NCBI GenBank assembly: GCA_950096615.1
Contig: CATNCP010000004.1
Span: 25,678 to 89,677, forward strand
Direction of reading: 5' to 3'
Length of the DNA: 64,000 bases
Origin: an uncultured Kangiella sp.
GTDB lineage: Bacteria; Pseudomonadota; Gammaproteobacteria; Enterobacterales; Kangiellaceae
A program made the translations under genes and the position numbers. A model generated the notes under the pieces. It had not been told where the DNA came from, made no database searches, and worked only from the letters and a program-made list of their open reading frames with translations. This document shows positions 45,705-55,124 of the stretch, piece after piece. Each line of letters starts with the position of its first letter. Position 1 is the stretch's first letter.

Positions 45705-45983
45705 ATGACCCAACAAGCTCCAGACAACTCCGCTCGAATCAATAAAATGCAACAGTTAATCACTGAAGCTCTACAGCCTGAGCAGTTAGACATTATCGAT
45801 GACAGCCATAAACACATTGGTCACGAAGGCGCCAAAGGTGGCCTTGGCCACTTCACCGTTATCATCAAAAGTGACGCCCTGGAAGGTAAACGCATGATTC
45901 AGCAGCATCGCATGATTTATGACGCCCTTGGCGACATGATGCAAACAGATATTCATGCGCTGGCGATTAAGGTAATTAAATAA
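45705..45983 (+). CDS. BolA family protein
   Basis: A 92-aa BolA/IbaG-like protein: LDIIDDSHKHIGHEGAKGG (about 28-46), HFTVIIKSDALEGKRMIQQHRMIYDALGDMM. BolA proteins pair with monothiol glutaredoxins in iron-sulfur metabolism. It has the invariant C-terminal His before A-L-A-I-K. It is co-linear with yciB and yciI. Confidence 0.9.
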   Translation: MTQQAPDNSARINKMQQLITEALQPEQLDIIDDSHKHIGHEGAKGGLGHFTVIIKSDALEGKRMIQQHRMIYDALGDMMQTDIHALAIKVIK

Positions 45984-45997
45984 GCTAGTTTCTCTAT

Positions 45998-46028
45998 ACC
46001 AGTAAATTGCTTAGATCACTTTACTGGT
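45998..46028. terminator. bidirectional hairpin between the bolA-like gene and lipoprotein gene
   Basis: ACCAGTAAA-N13-TTTACTGGT, 9-bp perfect arms, followed by CTTTACC. It overlaps the stop codon of the minus-strand lipoprotein gene and follows the plus-strand BolA gene by 15 nt. The U-run is short. Confidence 0.45.
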
Positions 46029-46407
46029 CTTTACCTATAAGCTCACAACTACTACAGCCCAGCAAGAACTCCTGGCCATCATCACATGTAAGCTCTGCGG
46101 TAGCACCGGCCCAAACAGTAAACTGGCAAGAGGCTTCTTTGTAACGAGTAGTGCCTTTAACATAGCAACTTAAATGTTCATACTCGTTATGATACTGGTT
46201 AACAGTTAACTCTTTAGTCTTCTCTAGAAAATCACCAGCCTCTTCCGAGGTTAAGTTAAAATCACTACACCACTCGCTGTCACCTTCGTAACCACTCTCA
46301 ATAACTGTCACAGAATTAAACTGGGTACCGGAGCCTGCATTACAAGCGGATACAAGTAATCCAAATAACAGAACACCACCTACTTTCTTAAACATATTTT
46401 TTACCAT
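46021..46407 (-). CDS. small Cys-rich lipoprotein next to amidase
   Basis: A 128-aa protein. Lipoprotein signal with lipobox VSAC (Cys about residue 22). The mature part has six further cysteines (CSDF, LSCYV, ASCQF, LTCDD, LGCSSC), so disulphides in the periplasm are likely. Family not recognised. The ATG overlaps the stop of the upstream amidase gene (ATGGTAA), so the two genes are tightly coupled. The pair could be an enzyme and its periplasmic inhibitor. An internal ATG at 46395 is a second possible start. Confidence 0.7.
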   Translation of the reverse strand: MVKNMFKKVGGVLLFGLLVSACNAGSGTQFNSVTVIESGYEGDSEWCSDFNLTSEEAGDFLEKTKELTVNQYHNEYEHLSCYVKGTTRYKEASCQFTVWAGATAELTCDDGQEFLLGCSSCELIGKDQ

Positions 46408-47021
46408 TTCGCTGAACTCGCTTCTGATGACTTTTTATAAGAAACCTCAGGATGGCGATACACATCGTCGCTATCAAAACACAGTAACTCATTCAGTTCA
46501 TTGACGAGCCATACTAGTGCTGTGTTTTGAAGGGAATTAACCGTTTCATAGCCTGTTTTAGTAGAGTAGTCGCCCACAATTTCTATCCCTACTGATTCTT
46601 TGTTCGTAGGGTATCTGTCGGGATAGCTCTTAGTGAGCTCATGCTTATGGAGTTTTTTGACTCTTAAGCCATACGATTCACCTTTCTTTAAGTAAATAGC
46701 ATTCGCTTTTGCTAACTCAGCTTTGGAGCAATCATTCGTTTCAATACAACGGGAACGAAGCTTGCCCACATGATAGGTGTACTTATTTAACAGTGCTGTC
46801 TGATAAATTTTGCCCGTTTTGCTAATTAAAAAGTGGGCGCCATGAGGCGAGGAAACATAAGAGTTAAATGTATGTTGGGCGGTAGTAGCTCCTGTTTGAT
46901 GAACCACAATGGCTTGAGGGGAAGCCATTTCACCTTTGTGTAAACCCTTATATATTTTTTGTTCCACCTTAGAATGAATCAACTTTCCTGACTCAATCTT
47001 TGCTTCAGGTTGTTCTGCCAT
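46401..47021 (-). CDS. N-acetylmuramoyl-L-alanine amidase (Amidase_2/PGRP fold)
   Basis: A 206-aa peptidoglycan amidase. Zinc-ligand and substrate motifs: IVVHQTGATT (about 37-46), SPHGAHFLISKTGKIYQT (about 58-75), ESVGIEIVGDY and a C-terminal RHPEVS. It cleaves the bond between MurNAc and L-Ala. There is no signal peptide, so it is cytoplasmic, or delivered to its target by another machine. It is followed by a Cys-rich lipoprotein with a 7-nt overlap, an arrangement typical of effector and immunity pairs. It is not AmpD-like in length or position. Confidence 0.8.
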   Translation of the reverse strand: MAEQPEAKIESGKLIHSKVEQKIYKGLHKGEMASPQAIVVHQTGATTAQHTFNSYVSSPHGAHFLISKTGKIYQTALLNKYTYHVGKLRSRCIETNDCSKAELAKANAIYLKKGESYGLRVKKLHKHELTKSYPDRYPTNKESVGIEIVGDYSTKTGYETVNSLQNTALVWLVNELNELLCFDSDDVYRHPEVSYKKSSEASSAKW

Positions 47022-47135
47022 GAACCTATCCTTGTTAGTAATAAACTAATGCCAAGGTAGCAAAAAACAATCTTAAATATAACCTAGAATTTTAAAATTT
47101 GATAAAAATGATAGCTTGCTCACACTAAGTTGTGC

Positions 47136-48164
47136 TTATCGCTTAGGTAAGTACCTCAGCGGATCAACGGGCTTACCTTTGAAGCGGATTTCGAAGTGGA
47201 GTTTTGGAATATCTGAGTCAGAGTTGCCAATTTCAGCAATTTTTTGCCCAGCTTTAATGATTTCATTTTCTTTAACCAAGATGCGCTTATTGTGAGCATA
47301 AGCACTAATAAAATCATTATTATGTTTAACGATAACTAGGTTGCCATAACCACGTAAACCCCGCCCAGCATAGACCACAAGTCCAGGTGCTGCGGCCCTA
47401 ACCGGCTCCCCCATATTTCCCGCGATATCAATGCCTCTGGAACCCTTAACACCTGAGAAGCGTTTAATGAGCTTGCCCATATTTGGCCACATCCAATACT
47501 TCACTGGTCTGCTGGTGTAGGAATTGGTGGTAGCGGGTTTAGCTTTTGGTTTCTTTTTTACAGGTTGAGCTTTCTTTGGCGTTGATACCGTTTCTGAGGC
47601 TGAAGCGGTCTTCTTTGGTTTTGGCTGCTTTGCAGTATTAGAGCTGGTGTTAGCTGGTTTACTTTTTGGTTTGCTGGTGCTCGCTGTTGTCGGTCGCTCT
47701 ACGGTGGTTACAGCAGTACGGCTAACTTCTTGTACGCCACGGCGGCTACGGATGGCTGTGTTTGATGAGTTATCGTTTTGTGCTATTTGCGACGTATCAA
47801 CTTGACGCTCACTTTCGTAATGACGAGCTTTTTCAAGATCCAGTTTTTGGCCAGGATAGATAGTGTAAGTAGCATCAATATTATTAGACTCTGCTAACGT
47901 TTTGTAATCAAAGCCGTACCGAAAAGCAATCGAATAAAGAGTATCTGCAGGTTGGACAATATAGAACTGTTGACTGTTATCCACCTCAGTCGGCGGGTAA
48001 AAACTGTGAAGCTTTGCTCCGTCGCCCGTCGCTTCGCGTTCTTCTACCGGCGCTAGACGAGGATTGCCACACCCTTGCAATAAATACAGACCCAAAACAA
48101 TCGCTACAATCCACAGGGAGCGTACTGCTGAACGTTTCAAAATGTCTTTGGTCTCTTTTTGCAT
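47136..48164 (-). CDS. nlpD: murein hydrolase activator NlpD
   Basis: A 342-aa lipoprotein. Lipobox LQGC (Cys about 32), LysM domain (YIVQPADTLYSIAFRYGFDYKTL, about 67-90), a long Thr/Pro/Lys-rich linker (about 150-215) and a C-terminal LytM/M23 domain. The metal site is degenerate: RGIDIAG replaces the HxGxD motif, as in EnvC/NlpD activators of amidases. It activates AmiC in E. coli. rpoS, usual downstream of nlpD, is absent here. Confidence 0.93.
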   Translation of the reverse strand: MQKETKDILKRSAVRSLWIVAIVLGLYLLQGCGNPRLAPVEEREATGDGAKLHSFYPPTEVDNSQQFYIVQPADTLYSIAFRYGFDYKTLAESNNIDATYTIYPGQKLDLEKARHYESERQVDTSQIAQNDNSSNTAIRSRRGVQEVSRTAVTTVERPTTASTSKPKSKPANTSSNTAKQPKPKKTASASETVSTPKKAQPVKKKPKAKPATTNSYTSRPVKYWMWPNMGKLIKRFSGVKGSRGIDIAGNMGEPVRAAAPGLVVYAGRGLRGYGNLVIVKHNNDFISAYAHNKRILVKENEIIKAGQKIAEIGNSDSDIPKLHFEIRFKGKPVDPLRYLPKR

Positions 48165-48234
48165 TTACCAGCTAATCCCTACTTCGAAAGTTATTGTAGA
48201 TTCAAGACGTTGAAAATTAAGACTTATTTCGCCA

Positions 48235-48822
48235 TTAGTTTGAGACAGTATAAATAATATAAGCTAAAACACCTAATATCAGCACGCCCCAACCGATCCA
48301 CTCTACATATTGACGCAATTTATGCTCCATTTGTTCCCCACCCCACTTCACTAATCCTCCAATAAGAAAGAATTGGGCACTTCGTGCGATGATTGAGGCA
48401 ATCAAGAAAGGAATAAATGCCATACCCAGCGCGCCAGCGGTCAGTGTGAACATTTTATAAGGCACTGGTGAAAACCCTGCCACCAAAACAACCCAAACAC
48501 CATATTCCGCAAACCATTCTAAAGCACGGTTATAGGTGCTTTCATAGCCCAGTTCAATAATCCAAGGCAATACCCAGGACTCAAAGGCAAATGCGCCAAT
48601 GATATAAGCTACAACACCCCCTAAAACTGAGGTCGTAGCTGCGACAAAAGCAAGCCACAAAGCTCTATTTGGTTTAGCCAACGCCATTGGCGCCAACATT
48701 ACTGCTGTAGGTATTGGGAAGAAAATAGACTCAATAAAACTAATAAAACCTAAAATATAAACAGCGTACTGATGACGCGCCCAACGCAAGCATGCATCAT
48801 ACATTTTAGTAAAGATTTTCAT
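48235..48822 (-). CDS. yqaA: YqaA family membrane protein
   Basis: A 195-aa polytopic protein of the DedA-related YqaA type, with about five hydrophobic segments. Motifs: FIESIFFPIPTAVMLAPMAL (about 26-45) and GFSPVPYKMFTLTAGALGM (about 117-135). The substrate is unknown. It overlaps pcm by 4 nt (ATGA) and lies between pcm and nlpD, a position found in related marine genomes. Confidence 0.85.
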   Translation of the reverse strand: MKIFTKMYDACLRWARHQYAVYILGFISFIESIFFPIPTAVMLAPMALAKPNRALWLAFVAATTSVLGGVVAYIIGAFAFESWVLPWIIELGYESTYNRALEWFAEYGVWVVLVAGFSPVPYKMFTLTAGALGMAFIPFLIASIIARSAQFFLIGGLVKWGGEQMEHKLRQYVEWIGWGVLILGVLAYIIYTVSN

Positions 48823-49487
48823 CGAGCAACACCGCTGACTAAAGGCACAAATTTCACTTTTTCAATAAAAGTTTCTTCTATCTTAGTACCCTTACGCTGA
48901 ACAAGGATTAAATCCTGCGAACTTTCTGTCGAGCCTACTGGAATCATCATACGACCACCATCAGCAAGCTGGCTGACGAGCTTTTCAGGAATACTCGGCG
49001 GAGCTGCTGTAACGATGATACCGTCAAAGGGTGCATATTGGTGCCAACCATTGAAGCCATCAGCAAACAAGTATTGGATATTGTGTTGGCCAATGCCGGT
49101 CAAGGTCTTGCGGGCTTGCATATGGAGCGCTCGAATCCGCTCTACCGTAAAAACAGTTTTAGCGACTTTGCCGAGAATAGAGGTTTGGTAGCCGCAGCCA
49201 GTGCCGATTTCGAGCACCTTATTCATGCTACCCGTTTCCATTAGCATTTCGGTCATGCGCGCCACAATATAGGGTTGGGAAATGGTTTGTCCCATACCAA
49301 TCGGAAGCGCTGTATCTTCGTATGCTCGGTGCGATAACCCCTCGTCGATAAATAGGTGTCGAGGTGTTAGCCCTATGATTTTTAACAATTCTTCGTTCTT
49401 GATGCCTTCGGCTCTTAACCGCTCCACAAGGCGTGTGCGCGTTCGCGCAGATGTCATGCCAGTTCCCGAAATGTGTGTTGCATTCAT
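48819..49487 (-). CDS. pcm: protein-L-isoaspartate O-methyltransferase
   Basis: A 222-aa SAM-dependent repair enzyme for isoaspartyl residues. Motif I VLEIGTGCGYQTSILG (about 90-105), IGMGQTISQPYIVARM and VTAAPPSIPEKL. It follows surE by 16 nt. Confidence 0.95.
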   Translation of the reverse strand: MNATHISGTGMTSARTRTRLVERLRAEGIKNEELLKIIGLTPRHLFIDEGLSHRAYEDTALPIGMGQTISQPYIVARMTEMLMETGSMNKVLEIGTGCGYQTSILGKVAKTVFTVERIRALHMQARKTLTGIGQHNIQYLFADGFNGWHQYAPFDGIIVTAAPPSIPEKLVSQLADGGRMMIPVGSTESSQDLILVQRKGTKIEETFIEKVKFVPLVSGVAR

Positions 49488-49503
49488 ATATTTATTATCT
49501 GTA

Positions 49504-50256
49504 TTAGTTATCGATAGTTTTTAAAAAACCTTCAAGCTCGTCAAAACTATTGTAAGCCGTTAAATCAACATTTATCGGCGTTACTGAAACGTAACCATTT
49601 AAAACCGCATGAAAATCAGTGCCTTCCCCTACATCTTGGCCTTCAGGCAGCGGTCCTAACCAGTAAATCGGACGACCTTTTGGATCTTTATCGGGAATTA
49701 TAGTATCAGCACGGTGACGATTTCCCAAGCGCGTTAATTTAATTCCTTTCAATTCATCGTAAGGTACATCAGGAACATTAATATTCAATACACGGTTATG
49801 CTCCATCTGGTGCTTTTCTAAGCCTTTGATAATGTCTACAGCCACTTTGGCTGCCGTAACATAATGCTCGCAATTATGGCCCACTAGAGACACCGCTACC
49901 GCGGGATAACCGAGAGCGCGCCCTTCCATTGCCGCTGCCACCGTTCCTGAATATAACGTATCATCGCCCAAATTCGCACCGGTATTAATGCCTGCCACCA
50001 CCATATCAGGCGGCTCAGGCATTAAATGGTGCGTCCCTAAGTGCACACAGTCTGTTGGCGTACCAGTCACAGAATAGAAACCACGCTCGGTTTCATTGAC
50101 CCGAATCGGCTTATCCAAGGTCAGTGAATTACTGGCACCACTTCGGTTTCTATCAGGCGCTACCGTCGTGACCTCCGCAATCTTTGACAAGTGATCGAAA
50201 AGCGTGCTTATACCAGGGGCAAAGTACCCATCATCATTACTTAATAATATCTTCAT
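49504..50256 (-). CDS. surE: 5'/3'-nucleotidase SurE
   Basis: A 250-aa metal-dependent nucleotidase. The signature MKILLSNDDGYFAPGI with metal-binding DD (about 8-9), TVAPDRNRSGASNSLTL (about 35-51) and SGTVAAAMEG. It dephosphorylates nucleotides and short polyphosphates. Standard position between truD and pcm. Confidence 0.96.
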   Translation of the reverse strand: MKILLSNDDGYFAPGISTLFDHLSKIAEVTTVAPDRNRSGASNSLTLDKPIRVNETERGFYSVTGTPTDCVHLGTHHLMPEPPDMVVAGINTGANLGDDTLYSGTVAAAMEGRALGYPAVAVSLVGHNCEHYVTAAKVAVDIIKGLEKHQMEHNRVLNINVPDVPYDELKGIKLTRLGNRHRADTIIPDKDPKGRPIYWLGPLPEGQDVGEGTDFHAVLNGYVSVTPINVDLTAYNSFDELEGFLKTIDN

Positions 50257-50270
50257 AATCCTATTAATCG

Positions 50271-51365
50271 TCAGTCGTCTTGGTTGTTTGTCGTATTTAT
50301 AGTCGGCTTATGCTCAACAAGAGTCACCAGTTCACGAAGCATACTGGTCGCAAAAGCACCTTTCGGCAAATCGAATGATAAAGTTATATCGGTATCATTA
50401 TGCCACTGTGTCGTGACATTTTGTGGAAAACACAATAAAGCTCTACGCTCTTCGTTAAATCGCTTGTTCGATAGCTTTTCAATCAACACTTGATAGTCAA
50501 ACAAACTCTCAGTCTCGAAACTTAACGCTTCATTGGTAGGCTGCGGCCGTGAACCAGCAAGCGGTGCAGTAAGCAAAATATCGTTTTCCAGAAAGCGGGG
50601 CTGCTCAGCTCCTAAGTCTTCAATAACGAATCCTTTTTCAGAGCCGCTCAACATAACGAAATCACCCTCTAATAATGTATCTGACAAGCCTTTATTGATA
50701 CGCTCAGACACCAAATGGTTATATAAGAATGAACGAACCGCTGAGAACAATAACCCTTGTAAATTACGGTTTTTCAGTCTTTTATTCTTAATGAGTAGAT
50801 CAACGCCACGCGTGAGATTAGAGCCATCTCTACCAAATCGTTGCTCGCCGAAATAATTGGGGAATCCTTTTGATGTGATGCTCTCTAATCGCTTATTAAA
50901 AGCCTCTCTATCCAAGTCCAGATCGCGCAATCTGATATCAAAGTGGTTGTGCTTTACTGCGCCAATACGCAGTTTTTTATCGTGACGTGTGGAGTCTAAA
51001 ACCCTCACTTCATCATCATTAAACTCTGACCAATTAATTTCTCGCAATAAAGGCAACTGCACGCTAAACCACTGCCGGGCAACCGCGAAGCGGTCTTTCT
51101 TACCCGCATAACCAATATCCGTTGGCTTAACCTCGGCGAAGCGCAAAAGCTTTTGCACCACAATATCGGTATTAACGTTTTGTTTTTCGATGTACAGAAA
51201 ATGGTGAGCGCCTTCGCCAGAAAGATCGAAGCGTAAGGTTTCTTCTACGACAAAGTCGCTCATCTCAGACTTGAAGCGAGCGGTAGATAATGGCTGCCCA
51301 TGTAACCAGCCCCACTCATAACACTCAGTGCTAGGCATGTCTGTTGGGTTTGAATGGTTGCTCAT
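50271..51365 (-). CDS. truD: tRNA pseudouridine(13) synthase TruD
   Basis: A 364-aa RNA-modifying enzyme. Catalytic Asp in [16 protein letters not shown] (about 80-95), [12 protein letters not shown] and [12 protein letters not shown]. It modifies U13 of tRNA-Glu. The ATG at 51365 overlaps the ispF stop (ATGA) and is preferred over an upstream in-frame start at 51386. Confidence 0.95.
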   Translation of the reverse strand: MSNHSNPTDMPSTECYEWGWLHGQPLSTARFKSEMSDFVVEETLRFDLSGEGAHHFLYIEKQNVNTDIVVQKLLRFAEVKPTDIGYAGKKDRFAVARQWFSVQLPLLREINWSEFNDDEVRVLDSTRHDKKLRIGAVKHNHFDIRLRDLDLDREAFNKRLESITSKGFPNYFGEQRFGRDGSNLTRGVDLLIKNKRLKNRNLQGLLFSAVRSFLYNHLVSERINKGLSDTLLEGDFVMLSGSEKGFVIEDLGAEQPRFLENDILLTAPLAGSRPQPTNEALSFETESLFDYQVLIEKLSNKRFNEERRALLCFPQNVTTQWHNDTDITLSFDLPKGAFATSMLRELVTLVEHKPTINTTNNQDD

Positions 51366-51841
51366 GAGACTGACTGCAATAAACAAACAGCATGAACGGC
51401 AATACCTTCCTTGCGTCCCACAAAGCCTAGCTTCTCTGTCGTCGTGGCCTTGAGGTTAATTTGACCAAAATCTGCATCACACACTGCGCAGAGAACATCT
51501 TCCATGCTTTCTATTTTAGAAGCCATTTTAGGAGCTTGAGCGACGATCGTAACGTCTAGATTACCGACTGAGTAACCTGCCTCTTTAACTAAGGCCATCA
51601 CCGACTTAAGAAGTTCTTTGCTATCCGCTCCAGCAAACTCTTCGCTGGTATCTGGAAAGTGGTGTCCAATATCGCCCTTTGCAATCGCACCTAACAATGC
51701 ATCACACACCGCATGTAACACCACATCGCCATCAGAGTGAGCAAGTAAACCCTGCTCACCTTCGAATAATACACCGCCTAAAATTAAAGGCTTATCACCA
51801 CCAAATTTATGAACATCGTAACCGTGACCGATTCGAAACAT
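51362..51841 (-). CDS. ispF: 2-C-methyl-D-erythritol 2,4-cyclodiphosphate synthase
   Basis: A 159-aa MEP-pathway enzyme. Zinc motif GHGYDVHKF (about 5-13), [20 protein letters not shown] and [19 protein letters not shown]. In most gammaproteobacteria it directly follows ispD. Here the his operon (51862-59232) lies between ispD and ispF. Confidence 0.97.
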   Translation of the reverse strand: MFRIGHGYDVHKFGGDKPLILGGVLFEGEQGLLAHSDGDVVLHAVCDALLGAIAKGDIGHHFPDTSEEFAGADSKELLKSVMALVKEAGYSVGNLDVTIVAQAPKMASKIESMEDVLCAVCDADFGQINLKATTTEKLGFVGRKEGIAVHAVCLLQSVS

Positions 51842-51861
51842 AGTAAAACCCAGTTATTCAA

Positions 51862-53085
51862 TTAACGTGATCTTACCGCCATACTCTTCTGATGCCAAAC
51901 CAATTGCTCCGCTTCAGCAATTTTCTCACCCATGGCCGATAGTTTCTTTCTGCCCTCTTCGTGTACAGCTTGAACTGATTGAACTTTTAGGAAGCTCAAT
52001 ACGCTGAGGCCACTGGAACGATTTGCCGTGCCCATAGTAGGCAACGTGTGGTTAGGGCCTGAACAATAGTCACCATAAGCAACAGCACTATTTTCACCCA
52101 CGAATAATGAACCAAAGTTCGACAGTAAGTCCTGATCAACTCGTTGATCGGATAAGAGTAAGTGTTCAGGAGCATAGTGGTTACTAAACTCGATCATTTG
52201 CCCAACCGAATCAGCCTTGAGTAAAATAATTTGATTGTCGTCGAGTAGCTTGGAGAGCTCATCATTAGCTCTTAATGACTTTTCCACTGCGCTCAATAAA
52301 TCCAAGCTGTCACTGACCAACAAACTTTGTGCTTGTGGATCGTGCTCAGCTTGTGCCGCCATATCCGCAATGATCCAATCTTGATTAACGTTTTCGTCGG
52401 CGATAATAAGGAGTTCACTAGGGCCTGCCGCCACATCGATTTGAATCTTCTGACTTAATAATTGCTTAGCCGCATTCACATACTGGTTTCCGGGACCTAC
52501 AACCATTTGTACCGGCTCAAGATCTTGATACCCATAAGCCAAGGCGCCAATAGCTTGGGCACCGCCTAGCTTTAAAAATGAAGTCGCCCCAGCTAAACTG
52601 GCGGCGGCCAAAACTGCAGGGTGATCCGATGGCGAGCAGGCAACTCGCTCCTGGCATCCAGCAAGCTTCGCAGGTATTAGGGTCATTAATGCTGTTGATA
52701 TTAATGGAAAGCGCCCCCCTGGAATATAGGCTCCAATGCGCTCAATGGCCTGATATCGGAAGCCAAGCTCGCCACAGTCATCGACATAAGTACTATCGAC
52801 TAGCTTGTCTCGCTGAAATTGTGCAAAGCCCTCAATACGGCGGGCTGCCGCGACAATAGCTTCAAGTAATTCAGGCTCAAGTCCGTAATCGTCTGGAGAC
52901 TTTAGTTCAATCCACTCAGGACTAAAGCCATCAAACTGCTGACTCAAAGCTTGAATAGCAGAGTCGCCTTGAGACTTAATTTGCTCCAGTAAATCGCTGA
53001 CTGTAGAAGCAGCATCAGTGTGACTATTACTGTTCTCACGCTGCCAAGATTGGCAGCTTAAGATAGTCGAATTGTTAACCTGCAT
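51862..53085 (-). CDS. hisD: histidinol dehydrogenase
   Basis: A 407-aa zinc enzyme that oxidises histidinol to histidine in two NAD-dependent steps. The motif VPGNQYVNAAK-like MVVGPGNQYVNAAKQLL (about 194-210), AGPSELLIIADE and the metal-binding His in SNHYAPEHLLL and GPNHTLPT. It is the last gene of the operon here, whereas it is second in E. coli. Its start overlaps the HisA-HisIE gene by 11 nt; 20 nt separate it from ispF. Confidence 0.95.
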   Translation of the reverse strand: MQVNNSTILSCQSWQRENSNSHTDAASTVSDLLEQIKSQGDSAIQALSQQFDGFSPEWIELKSPDDYGLEPELLEAIVAAARRIEGFAQFQRDKLVDSTYVDDCGELGFRYQAIERIGAYIPGGRFPLISTALMTLIPAKLAGCQERVACSPSDHPAVLAAASLAGATSFLKLGGAQAIGALAYGYQDLEPVQMVVGPGNQYVNAAKQLLSQKIQIDVAAGPSELLIIADENVNQDWIIADMAAQAEHDPQAQSLLVSDSLDLLSAVEKSLRANDELSKLLDDNQIILLKADSVGQMIEFSNHYAPEHLLLSDQRVDQDLLSNFGSLFVGENSAVAYGDYCSGPNHTLPTMGTANRSSGLSVLSFLKVQSVQAVHEEGRKKLSAMGEKIAEAEQLVWHQKSMAVRSR

Positions 53086-54322
53086 TTCGAGCTCCTAACT
53101 CACTGATGATTTCGGCCGGCGCGACGCCCTTTGCCTTGGCGTTAACTAAGGCAAAAAAGATTAGGTCCGCGGCTTCCCAACGCACTTCATCATTATCTTG
53201 TGCTTCGATCAACTCTTGGCACTCTTCATTCAGCTTCTCAATTTGCAACGCTTCACTACTAAACAACTTTTGAGAAAACGATTGAGGCTCACCAGTTTCT
53301 AGTTCTTGCAAGCGCTGTTCAAACACTTGGTTTAAGCGATTTAAATCAAATTGTGGCGACTGCGAGGCAAAACAACTATAACGTTCAAAGTGACAAGCGT
53401 TACCCTGCTGCTTCACTTTAAATAACAAAGTGTCACCATCACAATCGTAATCAATATTGACTAGCTCCTGAGTGTTACCGCTAGTTAAGCCCTTCTGCCA
53501 CAACTCCTGACGCGAGCGACTGTAATACACACCAGCCTTTTTACTGATAGCTTCCTGCAAAGATTCTTTTGTCGAATAAGCCAACATTAACACTTGGTTA
53601 GTATCTACATCCTGCACCACGGTCGGCATCAATTCTGCTTTCTTAAAATCCAAACAACTGAACAGTGCATCGTCTAACTTTAGTTTCCCAGTATAAACCG
53701 ACATGCCGATCTGGCTGTTAGCACCTAAGCCGTTAATCGTTTTAATATCATCTAATGTCGTAATACCGCCAGCAACAGTGACAGGGATCTTAGAGGCTTT
53801 AACTACGGCTTTAACGCGCTCCTCATCGATACCGCCCAGCATGCCTTCTTTTTGTACTTGCGTGTACAAAAACTCTGAGCAGTTGCCTTGGATCTCCTCG
53901 ATTAAGTCCAATACTTTAACGGTATCTGTGGACTGCCAGCCGTGTGTCACCCAATCGTCACCTTTGGCATCAATCGCAAAAATCAGCTGCGAGCTCGGTA
54001 GTTTTTTCACAAACTCCGAACGACATGAGGTCCCCAAAATCACTTTCTTTGCACCCGCTGACAAATACTCTCGTGCAGTATCATAATCACGAATACCACC
54101 GCCAACACGACATGGGTACTTTTTGATTAACTGCTTAATTAAATCTTTATTGCTTCCGCGCCCAAGCGCCGCGTCTAAGTCAATAATCGCTACTTCACCA
54201 TAAAGACTGAAGCGCTCCAATAGACCAAAAACATCCTCTTCTTCAACGATCTTTCTATCGGGATTACCCTGCTCTAACTGAACCGCTTTTCCATCTAATA
54301 AATCAATACTGGGAATTAACAT
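53075..54322 (-). CDS. hisAIE: HisA-HisI-HisE trifunctional fusion
   Basis: A 415-aa protein. Residues 1-235 are HisA (ProFAR isomerase; IDLLDGK with Asp7). About 236-330 are HisI (PR-AMP cyclohydrolase; SRSRQELWQKGLTSGNTQ, metal motif DCDGD, Cys in ACHFERYSC). About 331-415 are HisE (PR-ATP pyrophosphohydrolase; EECQELIEA, EAADLIFFALV). In HisA, KEGML replaces the usual DGTL loop, so Glu takes the place of the catalytic Asp; the segment GGIDEERVKAV is also unlike the usual bacterial HisA. These steps are normally on separate proteins or on a HisIE fusion. Confidence 0.9.
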   Translation of the reverse strand: MLIPSIDLLDGKAVQLEQGNPDRKIVEEEDVFGLLERFSLYGEVAIIDLDAALGRGSNKDLIKQLIKKYPCRVGGGIRDYDTAREYLSAGAKKVILGTSCRSEFVKKLPSSQLIFAIDAKGDDWVTHGWQSTDTVKVLDLIEEIQGNCSEFLYTQVQKEGMLGGIDEERVKAVVKASKIPVTVAGGITTLDDIKTINGLGANSQIGMSVYTGKLKLDDALFSCLDFKKAELMPTVVQDVDTNQVLMLAYSTKESLQEAISKKAGVYYSRSRQELWQKGLTSGNTQELVNIDYDCDGDTLLFKVKQQGNACHFERYSCFASQSPQFDLNRLNQVFEQRLQELETGEPQSFSQKLFSSEALQIEKLNEECQELIEAQDNDEVRWEAADLIFFALVNAKAKGVAPAEIISELGARNAG

Positions 54323-54341
54323 TTAAAACTCCTGATCTCGC

Positions 54342-55124
54342 TTAGCGAGTTAAAATTTGTTGTTGCTTAAGGGCTTTCTTAACGTCTTGCACGCTATACT
54401 CACCACGGTGGAACATGCCCGCAGCTAAAGCTGCATCACTGCCTGCTAAAAACGTATCCACAAAGTGTTGTTCGTTCGACGCTCCGCCTGAAGCAATGAC
54501 TTGAATATTGCGCTCTTTTGCCACTCGAGACATCAGTTCATTATCAAAACCGATTCCCGTGCCGTCGCGGTGCATAGCCGTTAATAGTATTTCACCCGCG
54601 CCACGCTCTTCGACTTCTTTAAACCAGTCAAAAGCATTGACTTCAGTTCGCACATGGCCCCCGCTGACATAGACTGCATAGTCATCGGTTTCATCTTTGT
54701 TGACGTCTATGGCTACCACTACACACTGCGAACCAAAACCTTCTGCAATCTGATTAATCAATTGAGGATTTTTAACCGCCGCAGAATTAAGCGCAACCTT
54801 ATCCGCACCAGCATTTAAAAACTGCTCAACATCTGTATAGCTGTTTAAACCACCGCCAACCGTAAACGGAATCGATAGGTTTTGCGCCACTCGTCTTACG
54901 GTTTCTAAAGCGTTAGCTCGATTTTCTAGGGTCGCCTTAATATCTAGAAAGACTATTTCGTCAGCGCCCTGCTCTTGATAGCGCAGTGCTAACTCAACAG
55001 GATCGCCCATATCGGTCAGGCCTTTGAAATTAACGCCTTTTACCACACGACCATTAGCCACATCGAGACATACGATGACTCGTGGGATTAGGCCATTATT
55101 GACACGTTCTAATTGCTCAGACAT
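54342..55124 (-). CDS. hisF: imidazole glycerol phosphate synthase subunit HisF
   Basis: A 260-aa TIM-barrel cyclase. [18 protein letters not shown] carries Asp (about 21); the second catalytic Asp is in VAIDVNKDE (about 140). It combines with HisH to convert PRFAR with ammonia to IGP and AICAR. It overlaps hisH by 16 nt, consistent with the obligate complex. Confidence 0.97.
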   Translation of the reverse strand: MSEQLERVNNGLIPRVIVCLDVANGRVVKGVNFKGLTDMGDPVELALRYQEQGADEIVFLDIKATLENRANALETVRRVAQNLSIPFTVGGGLNSYTDVEQFLNAGADKVALNSAAVKNPQLINQIAEGFGSQCVVVAIDVNKDETDDYAVYVSGGHVRTEVNAFDWFKEVEERGAGEILLTAMHRDGTGIGFDNELMSRVAKERNIQVIASGGASNEQHFVDTFLAGSDAALAAGMFHRGEYSVQDVKKALKQQQILTR

